DNA of 64,000 nt, from contig NC_060247.1 in assembly GCF_921293095.1 (NCBI RefSeq), positions 110,689,111-110,753,110 of the forward strand, read 5' to 3'. The translations under genes and the position numbers were made by a program. The notes below the pieces were generated by a model. That model was given only the letters and a program-made list of their open reading frames with translations. It made no database searches and was not told the DNA's origin. This stretch comes from Ischnura elegans (Eukaryota; Arthropoda; Insecta; Odonata; Coenagrionidae). Below, piece after piece: positions 22,310-34,400 of the stretch (within the stretch, counting starts at the first letter, position 1; every line of letters starts with the position of its first letter).

Positions 22310-22690
22310 AACATTATAAAATATTATGATTATTTAAGGTCTCGGGAAAAGCATATGTTACTCCTATTTTTTTGTTCTTTTTATTATGGCTCCCTTTGTG
22401 CTGTAGCTTTTTTTTCAAGAATACAAGAGTGTTATATGTGTTTGCATGAAATCCGGCTTGGTGCGCTCCATTTAACGTTTTTTTTAAGTTATGATTCATG
22501 CATTTTTTATGTAATTTTATGACTTGGTAAAATATTACACATGTATAATTTCATAAAAATTCAAAGTTTATTATTATTGTAATTATCTATTTTCTAATAT
22601 ATGTGCCTGAAAATTGTGCTATATCATTTTTTTCTAATGGATTTTTTTCGTCGATAATAAATATATTCTATCCATCTATCAATCTATCTC
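22310..22690 (+). mobile_element. 3' UTR fragment of a third LINE family, (CTAT)-rich tail
   Basis: It resembles the reverse complement of 24060-24240, the 3' UTR of the minus-strand LINE at 23838-25237 (shared TTATTATGG and GCTGTAGC), and ends in a CTATCCATCTATCAATCTATC tail. It lies 3' of copy A exon 6 and is repeated inverted at about 60948-61340. Confidence 0.6.
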
Positions 22691-22699
22691 ACGTCCCAT

Positions 22700-23060
22700 G
22701 ATCCTTTTGAAATATCTTTGCAACTGGCCCAGTCGTGCAATGTCGGCATTGTATCGAGCCGTGTCGCGGAAGGAGGCGGGCGGGAGCGGGAGACGCGGGC
22801 GTTTTCATGCTTTATTAAAAATTTTTGTCACTGCTCCGCAACGAAAGACTGTCTTAAAAAAACCTTCCCACTTAGCAACACAGCTAACTTACTCACGAAG
22901 ACCGCGGAGTTCTGAAAGCATCAAAATTTCCTGGAGGCTAGGCTCCGCCTATCGCATTTTGGTTGGTTCTCAGGAAGTCACGTGCCCTCCGCCTTCACCC
23001 CCCGAAAAACTTGGGCTTGCCTCTCAGTCGCGAAGATATTTGAAATGGACTCTCCTCGGA
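22700..23060. repeat. Dispersed repeat also present inverted at 60575-60930
   Basis: The sequence around GTGTCGCGGAAGGAGGCG, ACGAAGACCGCGGAG and GCCTATCGCATTT matches the reverse complement of 60575-60930 at roughly 75-80% by eye. It is the outer edge of the inverted duplication, or a separate repeat family present in both places. Confidence 0.55.
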
Positions 23061-23607
23061 AAAAAAGTTAGAACGCTGGCCTTCAAATATTCGTATGAAA
23101 TTCTTTCGAAGCTCCATATGGCCGTGTAACATATTCTTTCACTCCTAATTTATATGATTACGGTATTAAAGTATTAAATAATGTTTAAACGTAAATGTTT
23201 TCACCATTGCTAACAGCTCGAAATGGTAGTGTACAATTCCGCGTGGCTGTTTTCGTCTTTGTGGTTTATTTTTAGTAAGAGGAATAGTATCGACATTTCC
23301 CTACATGAATAAATATTTTTTCCATATAGCATACACATAAATATTTTTTCCATATAGCATACGTAACTTCGATATTAATGTACTTTTCTACACCTTGGAA
23401 AATTAAATCTGTCTTTCGGCAATGTAAATTATCAAATGATGGGTAAGATTTAAATTTTGAAAAAAAAATTTGGATTGCAAAGACATCGTCTTCTCTATAT
23501 AAAAAAAACAATGAAGTGCACCCATCAAATGTTTCTCCCGTGACAGGATGAAGAAGACGACGGTCTTGCCGTTCTCCTAGTTTTCGCGTGTTCTTCTTCA
23601 TTATTTG

Positions 23608-25275
23608 GGCCGCTCCAATCAACTGTAAATGCACTCTTGCGCTCTTACTAGCACTTTTCGATCGTCATATGTCGGAAGTGACGTCACGTAGTTCGATTCC
23701 AATCCGCTCAAGGTTCTGCCCTGAAGAGCGCATAGTCGAAGAGCACGAGAGAGTGCAAGGATTCACTCTCACTCGCTCTTCAACCCCTCGACTACGACCG
23801 TTAGAAGTAGAAATTTTGTGGATTCGGATGGGATTTTTTTTTAGATAGATAGAAAAATATTTATTGTTCAGGAAAAATTCCGCAAGAACAAAAATAATAT
23901 TAAATTCCATAAATGAATTACATATTGCTAGCACATTACATTAAATACAATATAAATGATTACAACGATAAATGATTACCATGATATTCCATTTCAAGAC
24001 ATAACCGATCATAGCAAATGCATGAAGTATAGTAAAAAACGGCGAATTGAGCTATTTTCCTAGCCATATTTTGTACAAACACAAACAAAAAGTCACATAT
24101 TCTTTACTAAACAAAAAAACGCTACAGCAAAAAAATGATTAACCATAATAAACAGAACACAAATTTAAAAAAAAATAAGAGCAACTTATGCTATTATCGA
24201 GATACTAAATAATCATAATATTTTTGTTTAAAGGTTTTGGCAGGTAAGTAATTTTTGACATCAGTTGGTATCTCATTCCAAATCCGACAAGCGTTGACGA
24301 GAAAAGATTTACTGTAAACAGTAGTGCCATTTCCAGGGAAATATAAAATATTAGAATCGGATCTAGTATATATTGTAGAGACAAAGGAACAACGAAATAA
24401 CAAATCATACAAATACCTCGGTGATTTGTTTTTAAATAGAGCAAACAGAAAGGATCCCAGAAGGTATTCTCTACGGTATTTGACGTTGAGCCATCTTAGT
24501 TGCTTATAATATGGTGTGATGTGGACGTCTCTGCGAAGGTCAAAAATGAACCTATGGCAGAGTTTAAGGCCCGGTCAAGTTTAAAATTTCTTTCTTCGTT
24601 GAGGTCATTATAAACAAGACAGCAGTAATCTATTACAGAGAAAGTAAACGACGATATGAGTGTTTTTCTAGTATTAAAAGGAAGTTAGTGTTTATGAACT
24701 TTCAACTGATAAAGTATAGAATGAATCTTGTTAGAAATATTATTTTCATGAAAATCCCAGGATAAGTTGGCAGTTAACGTAATCCCTAGATTATGCACAT
24801 TACTGGAATATGGTGTTGGTACGCCGTTAACCCCAATATTGGTAGTAGTGGTAGCGAGGTTAATGTTACGTATCATCCTAGTACTGCCGATGCTAATAGC
24901 TTTAGTTTTACTTGTATTTAGTATGAAATCGTGACGAGTGGCCCACTCGGTTATTCTATTTATGACTTCATTAATTTTTGATACGGCCTCGTCAATTTCT
25001 TAGGGCGAACAACTGCGGTAAATTTGGAGATCTAATGTATGTAGTTGGGATGCTTTAGACAGTTGGGAAGGTCGAGTATATATACAGAGACATTAATAGG
25101 GGGCAAAGGACAGACCCTTGGGGTACACAAGTGTTGACTGTTGCCCAAGTTGAGAGATTTCCTTGACTGTCTCTCACTTCTTGGTAACGGTTAACTAAGT
25201 AAGAATGGGACCAATTTTGCACAGAGCAAGAGACGTTGAGTGCGTAAAGTGCACCCTATGAATTGGAACACGGCC
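23608..25275. mobile_element. Harbinger-like non-autonomous element split by a LINE
   Basis: The left end GGCCGCTCCAATC with about 230 bp of body (through 23835) and the right end AATTGGAACACGGCC (about 25238-25275) match the two ends of the element at 40451-41831. Between them lies a LINE fragment. Superfamily assignment is tentative. Confidence 0.65.
23838..25237 (-). mobile_element. Non-LTR retrotransposon fragment (RT to C-terminus and 3' UTR)
   Basis: Minus strand: RT piece with TCVPQGSVLCPLLMSLYI near 25110, then NIGVNGVPTPYSSNVHNLGI (24685-24876), then a C-terminal piece with SKSFLVNACRIWNEIPTDV ending at 24194, a 3' UTR and an AGATAGATAG tail at about 23840. Several stops and frame changes show it is dead. 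The LNACRIWNxLP motif is widespread in CR1- and Jockey-group LINEs. Confidence 0.75.
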
Positions 25276-25486
25276 TTTGACTTCAGCATGTTTATTTAAT
25301 GTGTCACTGCAAAAAGATACTTTAAAAACGGCGGAAAATATTGACACTTCCATTTATCCCCCCGAAGTAATATGGAAGCTACGATAATAATTTGGTATGA
25401 AGAAATGCATGCATTGTCGCTAAGTACCTCGGTGTTTAATGGAAAAAGCTGCCGATGCTATGCCTACCTAAGTAAATATATACCTA

Positions 25487-28400
25487 CTAGCTGACCCGGC
25501 GAACTTCGTACCGCCTAATAATCACTGAAGAGTTTAGCTACATCATTTATTAATCAAGAGTGGCTGTAATGATTTTAATAATTTTTAACTTATTTTAATA
25601 AAGTAAAAATAATTTAAGTTAATAATTTTAAGACAGTGTGGTCTTATAAAGCATTTAATAAAGTAAAACGGTGGTTTCGTAAGTTCATAAACACAGAGCC
25701 TACCTTTACCTGTAAATTGTGCCACGGTAAGCCAGGTACATCCACGGACTTTAAAAATTCAGATAGATAGTCGGTGACCCTGCCTTCGTTTGTTATACAG
25801 TCAATAGATTTGAATCAATGCAGAGTACCAACTATTTTATCCTGATTTACCTAGTTTGAGTCATCCACATCTTCGTTCAAGGCCGTCAAAACTGCTCGCT
25901 CAATCAACCATTTGTGATTTTTGTGGTGATCAATCATGTTCGGGGACACTTTGTTGTTGAGCTTACCTTCCGATGAAACGAATTTGCTAACGTTCCGAGA
26001 AAGTGAAATCAAAGTGCTCGATTTGTCGACAGGAAACCGGGCATTACCGATAGTCAGTAAATGCTTGGAGATTTGTTTACAAAGACGGTAGTGAAGTGTA
26101 AACTCGAGCTGGGCTTACAATTATCTCGAATAAAAATGTTAAAATATAATTTTTATTTTTAATATATTTAACAATTCAAATGCTACATTTTTACGAATAT
26201 CAGCAATTAAATTGGCAAAGACAAAACAAATAATTAAATTCGTAGCTTTGACCGGCTTAACCCTCATATGGATTTGCTGCGCCTTAGCGGCGCTCGTGGT
26301 TTTAAAAGTAACGTCAAAATTTTCCATTCGAAAGGATCAATTTGAAATTTTCAGTAGTCTATTTTTTCTGCTTTTTTCGTCTACATATAAAATTTTGTTT
26401 GCATAGTGTCGATAGTTTACATTTTATTGGCCTCTAATGAAATAAGTTACGTCGTTGGATTTACGGCGCCGCTGCGGCGCTCAGTATTTCCTCGTCGCTA
26501 CGTTGGGGACTGCACTCTCAATGTTAATGTCAGAGAAATTATGTTTCGTATGAAATGCTATAATCTATTTATAATCATATTATTTAATTTTCTAAACTTT
26601 TTAAACAAAATGAAATTGTTAAACAAAAGGAAAATATTACTATACCAATTTTGCTTTCTATTTTCGCTAAGAATCATAATGTTTGCCTCGATATGACGTT
26701 CATTGACAAAACTCCATCTTTTTACGAGAATTATTCATAGAAACTAATGGCTAAGCTAGGTTGTTTTTTCCATGGCTTCCGTCTTAGTTTTGCTTGGGCA
26801 CCTTCTCCGCTCCGCGTCCACGTACCTGCCGTGATGATAGTCACCTTTGAGTAAACCCCAGTGTTACTCTGTTCAGAATTACACCAAGCAGCAATTCTAA
26901 GAAAATTTTAACACAATGCATTATTCGAATTCGTAGAATAATGCTTCCTCACCGTCGTGTGAATATTTCTCGTTGAATGAGCAACTGTAACTTGCCAGGA
27001 GATTCAGAGGTTTCACCGACTACCGTGAAGAACACATCGCACGGTTACTGTTATATGTCTTGTACCTCTCATTCAAAAATATTCCTTTACGGCTACGATA
27101 GTCTATACAAAATTGCTGACGTTTATATAATTACCGATGACGTGACAGTTTACCATTGGGGTGAAATCATGATAACTACCCAACTAATTGTGTGATAGAA
27201 AATAATTTCTTTTTCCTGACAATTAGTTCAGTATTTACATGGTAAAAATCGTTTCATGATGAATAGGAGAATAGACAATTTACCGTGAAGTGAAAATTTG
27301 TGAATACATTTCTCGTTTCTTTGTGTACTCAATTGCAGAGATATTTTATGCATTGGGGGTTTAACTAAAGTGAAGGGGTGAGTGAGGAGGAGAAAGGAGA
27401 AGGAATGCCAGGTAGATTGTTTTGAGGTGAAGGGGTGGTAGTGTGTCGACTGCCAAGGATCAGGGAATACCCAGATCGTTAGGCCAGGTAAGAGTAGAAA
27501 ACCCTTATCGCGAAAAAGGTTGGGAGTGCAAGGAGACAATTACATACAAAAGCCTGCTTTTTCTTTATCCTTCCATCGCTGCATGAGGGACAAGGAACAT
27601 AAGCCTTGTCAAAACGCCTCGCGGTGGCCCTCCCTTCATTCCAAGAAGGTCCAGCTCGGGTGTGTCTTTAGGGCGGAGAGAAGTTCAATCAACCTTTGTG
27701 GAAGGGGGGAGGAAGGCGGTGAATGACGAATAAGGAAGCTTAGTGGGAAGGTATGGATAGTCTCAATGTTTGGGTCAGTGAAACACTACGGAAAGAAACG
27801 GTGAGGGAAGTCCACCCAGCTTGAGGGTATTTTTGTCACCCCAGAACACTCTTCCTTCAGTCCCTCACGCAGAGCTGGATGAAAGAAAATAGGCGCCTGT
27901 TCCTTCTTCCCTACCACCTATAACCCATACTTCTAAGAAAGTATTTTCTTGGATTTCCTACCAATCCAAGAGTAAAACCTCATCTGGTACACTCCCACGC
28001 ATCACATTTACTCGTCCATCTCTATGGAAACGTCCTCAGTGAGGGAATGGGGCTCCGCGGTCGGAAAAAAATACCGGATCTTCTAGCTCCACCTCCGAAG
28101 CGGCATTTGGTTGTTGGGCACGTCGCTAATTATCCCATATTCTTTATGTTTCAAAACCCATAGGACTTTATTTTTTTAATTGCAGGTTATAAGCTCCCAG
28201 AATATTCGTAAGATTTGCCTTGATCGCCAGAATCCTGTAAAAATCACGAAAGTAACACTCGTCTCTTCTCACTTCACCTACAGCTGTTTCATTATTAACG
28301 TTTAAAAACTTATCCTTCTGTATACACTACAAAGATAAAACATATGGGTGGACGTAGTGAAGCAAAATTATGTCATATGGGCATAAACGAATTTTATTCG

Positions 28401-28993
28401 GAACTCATTTTTAGTATTTAGATACATAAAAATATAAACAATATAAACATTAAAAAGCGGAGTTTGTCCAGAACTGCATATCAGAAAAATATTTCACACA
28501 AGCATTACACACGAAATTAAAACTTTCATTCGAAAATAACAGACAAAGGGAGCAGAAATAGAAAGCATTACGGCAAAAAATGGAAAAGAATGCAGCCTTC
28601 AAGATTTTTTGTTATAACTTCCACAATAATGGGTTAAATCTAGCAAAACACAGGGAGAAATAAAGATAATAGATGTATTTACCATTATCAATCAGAAAAC
28701 TTGTAAATTCAGGCTAACTTTGAAAGATAATAACAAAAAATGACGCGGCGCCGCTGCGGCGCCGTAAATCCAACGACGTAACTAAATTTGTAAATCCATA
28801 TGAGGGTTAATTGCTGCTGCAGTGCCACCAACTCCTAAAAGCAAGCCCCTAAGATCAAGATGAAGTTTTTGTGAACTTTTCCTATTTTTTAATGTTCATT
28901 CTGTCATCCGGGGCTGAGGCGAATGTAAAGAACCTAATACCAAATAAAATCGGTGCAGTCGTTCTCGAGTTATAAATGGTCTAACTAACACGA
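25487..28993 (-). mobile_element. Helitron H2 (minus strand), split by a piggyBac-like element
   Basis: On the minus strand it starts TCGTGTTAGTTAGAC at 28993 and ends CCGGGTCAGCTAG at 25487, the same termini as H1. The stretch 25690-26120 is the reverse complement of helicase-remnant sequence in H1 (5150-5600). After removing the 2.55 kb insert, about 960 bp of Helitron remain. The coding part is broken. Confidence 0.8.
26261..28806. mobile_element. piggyBac-like non-autonomous element, TTAA flanks, GC-palindromic subterminal repeats
   Basis: TTAA (26257-26260) precedes CCCTCATATGGATTT, and its inverse AAATCCATATGAGGG is followed by TTAA (28807-28810). A second, perfect 36-bp inverted pair lies inside (26445-26480 and 28748-28783): TACGTCGTTGGATTTACG next to the palindrome GGCGCCGCTGCGGCGC. 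No transposase was found in the 2.5 kb interior. TTAA plus CCC tips fit piggyBac. Confidence 0.7.
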
Positions 28994-29252
28994 TTTTCGA
29001 CTTTCTTTTATGTGCATAGATTACTATATTTAGGCGCAGTAAATAATAAAATACATTTAGGGGCAGTAAATAATAAAATACAGAAATATTGAAGGAAAGA
29101 AATGGTATAGGATAAAAATGAAATAATGACGAATTCTCCCTTTGATTCAACATGACCTGTCAAAATGGGGGTCCAATATTTTTGTAGATATATCATGTCC
29201 GATTCACACAATATTATTTTCTAATTATTAACATCCGACCATAAATTGGAAG

Positions 29253-29345
29253 CGATGTGCGAGTAGTCTTTTTTGATCTCGAGTCGAGTATCGAGTCGAG
29301 TTGAAAACTATTCGCGAGTATCGAGTCGAGTCGAGTGTGGCGATT
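29253..29345 (+). mobile_element. hAT left-end fragment related to 3810-7695
   Basis: GATGTGCGAGTAGTC followed by repeated ATCGAGTCGAGT words matches the left end of the hAT element in copy A. No matching right end was found. Confidence 0.55.
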
Positions 29346-30450
29346 GTGAACCAGACTATACAGCGATGCATTCTCCATCATAGTCTCATGTTTTCTATCC
29401 CCAATTTTCTATTCTGAATGCGGGCGTATATATACGTGTGAGAATTTCCCGGTCAAGAAAACGAAACCCGTATATATACGTTTTCGAGCTCTCCCCCTTT
29501 CAGGACGGTCGTGGGTTTAGGTCGCCTTTGTCTCGGGACCCAACGCTTCGGGGTTTAGGATTAACCCTCCGAATCCGGGAGCAGGTACCCGGACCCTTCG
29601 TCTTTTACAACCTCTCTCAGCGGTAAAGGACAGCGGTCATACAATTGTTTATAGAGTCAATTTTCGAAATAAATATTTGTTCATTTCTCAAGAAATATAA
29701 ACTAAGAATTGAATTGTTTGTCTTTTGAGCAGCGTTTACCATTTTTAAACGAAATTCTACGACAAATATTAACTTATATCTCGAGTTATGTATAAACATC
29801 AACATGGAAATTGCTGCTGCGTTAAATGCTTTGATAATGGCCTTAGAACTTCGTTTAAAATTTGACAATGCTCAGATAAAAATGAGGAATTATATTCAAT
29901 GTCTGTAATTTACGTGCAAGCAACAATTATCCATTTGCTAAATACATATAAGCAATACATAAGTTGACCGCGAACCAATGCCGCAGGTATGGTCGTAAAC
30001 CCGGAAAGGAGGGAGCACAACTACTCTCGGAGTCCGAGATAATACGGAGTCCCACCATGGAGGGGTCGAAAAAGGTTCAGCGAGACCCTTCTTAACGAAT
30101 GCCCTCCAAAAATGCTCCGTACCACGAGAAAGAAGAGTCTCTTGGGGAGCGGTACAGCAGTCAAGCTAAGACGAAAACTCCGCGGTCTCGAAAGGGTTAA
30201 GGGATACCTTTTGTTAACATGTGAGGTGAGCATTTCCCTTACTTACCTGGAAACCTTTCACCCTAACCCTTCTGCCTGTCATCGGACAATTCTCGGCGGC
30301 CGGACTATAGTAAGTAGTTGTAGATGTAGCCATTTACTCTTACAGGTTAATATATCGTGTACCAAAGCCTTTACCCTACCCAGCGAGCACCTCGTCACTA
30401 AACATTCCATCACACCCTCACTCTTCTTCCGTCGATCCCTTCCCCAGTGT
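29346..30450. other. Intergenic stretch without recognised gene
   Basis: No exon or element was recognised. Two copies of the 12-bp palindrome CGTATATATACG lie 44 bp apart (29425-29436 and 29469-29480). The stretch 30000-30150 is relatively GC-rich with no clear ORF. Confidence 0.35.
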
Positions 30451-30997
30451 GTGTACCCTCGCCACTTTCCTGACATGAAAACTACATAAGGAAATGACAT
30501 GAAAACTGCATAAGCAAAGACTTTTCACCACCTGAAGCTACTGAACTCAGCGAATCCATTGCACTGCGTGTTGATTAAGTTTTTCTTGGAGGAATCTCAT
30601 GGTTATGTTTTTCTCTTGCATGAAATGTGGTACGATGTGAAGGGAGTTCTTCATTCGTTAAAATCCAAAGGCTTTTTTAAATTTTCTACCGACCCTTTGA
30701 CTCCCTCCCCTTCACAACATATAATAGCAATAGGAGGAGGACTCGGGGTCAAACACCCAAGAGAAGAGAATCATCTGGTCGAGGACTCCATCCGGACGCA
30801 GAAGAAGACAGTATAGGCATTCGTGGTACCCTCACCCAACCTGGAAACTTTCTCTGCTTCCCCCCCCCCCCCCCCAACCTTGCTCCTCAACCGGAACCCA
30901 ACAAAACAGCTCTTTTTCCAACAACCTTCAATATCCTCACTTTTCGACACCTAAACCCCATCCTCCGCCTTACCCCCTCCCCTTAAGCACTAAGACG

Positions 30998-31005
30998 TAT
31001 ATAAG
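30998..31005 (+). promoter_or_regulatory. Candidate TATA box, copy B
   Basis: TATATAAG within GACGTATATAAGGAAGAACTC is 479 bp upstream of the copy B start codon and is conserved in copy C. It implies a 5' UTR of roughly 450 nt if real. Confidence 0.4.
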
Positions 31006-31476
31006 GAAGAACTCAAAGTCATACGATACACTAAATGATGGTGTTTGTAAGAACGTAACACGTCGTATTAAAATAAAATCCTTTGGAGATATTGCAATGT
31101 TTCACTAAACTAAAATTAGATTTTTTCCCTCTAACACTATTTTATTTATTAATTCTAATGTCTTAGATTATCATGTCTCAATGACCTTGTGATCGCTCGT
31201 GTTTTGGAGTATACAAAAAACTTGTTTTTTTCAATGACGACGTTTAGCCTCCCATTTAGATATCTTTTGTTTACAGACCTGGGATCACGACCCAGATGTA
31301 GATAAATGACACGAGAAATGGCAATATCTGAATGCCCCATTAGTTGGACAGAATACTCTGATACGGAAAGAACCCGTTTTGCTCGCCTACTCCAAAATAT
31401 CTGAAAATTTTTGGTCGTGCTTCAGGACAGAATGTGCTTGGTGGCATCCGACTATGAGCGATCAAAATCTATTGAG

Positions 31477-34400
31477 ATGTCATTCATGCATCCATGTCTT
31501 TTCGGTAAGTAGCTACTGATAAGCTTTCACATTTCAGAATCCGTCCGTAATTCCGTTCTTGATGAAAACTCGTTGAGGACTTTTACCCGCATCAAAACAT
31601 TAATTCGACCCTACTTGCTCGAGATAACCTTCTGCTTTTTAGTAATTATTAGTTAAAGTGATCTTGATTGGTTACAATTTCGTTTAATTAATTCATGTTG
31701 TGTTTCATTTTTTCACGATGTTTAGTCATAGAAGAGCATACTTTTTGGTTAATAAAATTTTACCTGAGGATGTGAATTAACGTTTTGAAATGGAACAGGA
31801 AATGTAGGTTGTGAATGAAAAGAAATTCCTAGGTGTGAACATATTAAGGGATTGGAAAATTGATAAGAGAAGTTCGGCGGACCAATCTTGGGACTGTCGA
31901 CTTGCATTGTATCGTCTATCCTGACCAAGAAGAAATTTGAGTACACTAATATATTTAGTATAGAATGGTCCAGAATAAGATCGGGTTAACTGCGTCAGTA
32001 TCCATAACAAAATCAGTTTTTACGTAACCCATAATATGCGTCATCAGTTTTCTTTCTCATTCTTCGTGATTTTGACTGTTTACGTTTCTAGCCTTTACAT
32101 GCGTATCAAACAATAAGTTTTTTTCTGTATTAACCATACCACAGATAATAGCTCTAGTTTAGCCTTTTACACTGGGGATTTTTCAACATGTGAGCTATTA
32201 AACGTACAAGAACAATCATGCCCTGGATAGGGGCAACCTGAGCAGGCGGGACCCTAGCACGCGAACTCTTGTTTGCCAGGCGAGGACATAAAATAATACT
32301 TAAACCAGCAGCCACCGAGACCGGAATAAGATAATGTTCAAGATCCTCGATCCGGGCTACCCCGCTACCAGGAATCACCCACAGTAACAATTGAGATGGA
32401 CCTAAATCGTATTAATATTATTATTAGATGGCAATATACGTGCGCGGTTCGTCAAAAACTACAACGGGGGTACAGACAGCGATACCCAGATGTTAAGCGA
32501 ATAGGGTAGTTTCCTTCATCAAAGAAAACGAAAGGCATTGATTGCGATTCGTTACCCACCGTTAGTGTATTCATTATATACAAATTATTTGGTTTTGAAA
32601 TCCCAGTTTAGACGAATGTTAATGGTCGTTTTAACCTCCTTTGAAAATAGCCAGATTGGCAGCCATGCGATGCCAATCCACGCGACGTCACAAGGACCTA
32701 GATGCTATACGAGCAGTCAAGACTTTTACATCGTCTGAAATTACCAATGCAAGGATAAGGCACAGAGCTCAGGGAAACATATCTTAATAATCACATATTC
32801 AAATTGCCTATGGTCGGAAAGTTTTCTTCGTTTGATAGGATATTAACAATCCTTATTTAAGCCAAACGCTTCTTGCTACCAGGATACTCTGCTTGACCGA
32901 TTACACGTGTGAAATACAGCGACGCTTAAAGCCTCACACCAAGGTGGCCTCAGACAGCCACCGGAATCAGAATGACGTCACACAGGTTATTCCCAGCATT
33001 CATACTTAGCTGTCGCGTTTTCATGCTCTTGGAAATTTTCATTTTTCACTTAATCGCGAAAAATAGATATCGTCATTTAAAAATGTAAAAGTGTGAAATA
33101 CGTACTCTAGGAGTGATAATCTTTCGATTTGGTCAATAAAAAAATACAAAACCATCTCATTAGGCTGGGAGCCACTGGAGACTGGAGGCTGCGCGCTAGG
33201 CTTAGATTGCTTGAACAATTGAGAATGAATACCTTTAAGAGCGACACGGAGAACATAATATTAGAGCCCCATTATATTTCTAGGTCCGACAGAAGTGATA
33301 AATTAAGAGAGATATTTCGCCGAACGGATAGATACGCGAATTCCTTTTTCCCCGGAACCATAAGGACTGAAATAAATGCGTCTTAATTTCGTTAGAGCAT
33401 TTCCTTTAAATTTTCAAATGGCTGGTGCCCTAACCCCCCCTGCCACACGCCTTTTAGTTGGCTTGCTGGGTAGTATGTAGATGTATATTATTTCTTGCTC
33501 AATGATTTGTTGCCTCTCGTTTTTGAATTGCATAATTTTTAATAAACCCTAATCCAATCAACACGTGAACTGAAACTTTATGGTAAGTATGCCAAACAAC
33601 TATTAAATTTACTACGTAACAAGAAACCTATAAATTTAGTTATAAGATTTTATTCATTCCTGCTCTATAATACTGGTGAGATCTTCCAAGGTTTTCCACC
33701 GGGTGAGTTGCTTGTAGGCCAACGTTTCGATGGTAGAGGAAACTATAAAAGCGTGGGCCAACAAGCAACTCACCTGGTGGGATACCCGAAAATATATCAC
33801 CGGTATAAATTTGATAAATTATACTTTAGCATATAAAAAAAACACATGTTTGATATAACTTTTTTCGAATTAGGATAGGTTACTAATACTTATTTTAAGT
33901 ATATGTTTTCAATAATTATTTAAAAATTTTATTTTAAATAAATTATTTTGAATACTATTAATAATATACTATACTATAATAAGTAATATTTTATCTAAAT
34001 TTTAGGATTTTTCATAGCGTTTGCAACTCTTGCTGTAGCAATCCCCCCGCCACTGAGTTTTGAGATAGCGGAAGGGTCTGCGCGATGTAAGAACCGTACT
34101 AATGTAAGTATGAATTATTTGTTAAGCACTCAATTCTAATGCTACGGATCCTTTTTTATCAACTTTTTCCCCTCAGCGAATAAGAATTCTCACCAAAAGA
34201 AGCCGATGCGCATTTGCATCTCACTTATGTTAGAAAATTATGGGTAGAGGAACTTTAGATAAAATTTGACTGTAATCAGATTCCATATCAAGTGCAAAAT
34301 CAAAGAAGTACTACCCTTTCTTCAAATGAACCTCAGAATTTCTTAATGACCTTTTGAATAACTTTTAGCACTCCTTTTTTCTGCGTCTTAAAAACAATAT

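Noticed and set aside
23308-23365. Direct 27-bp duplication (CATAAATATTTTTTCC unit), and a similar one at 29020-29075
   Set aside because: Short local tandem duplications without further structure.
30862-30878. Poly-C run as a regulatory element
   Set aside because: Simple repeat absent from the matching place in unit C.
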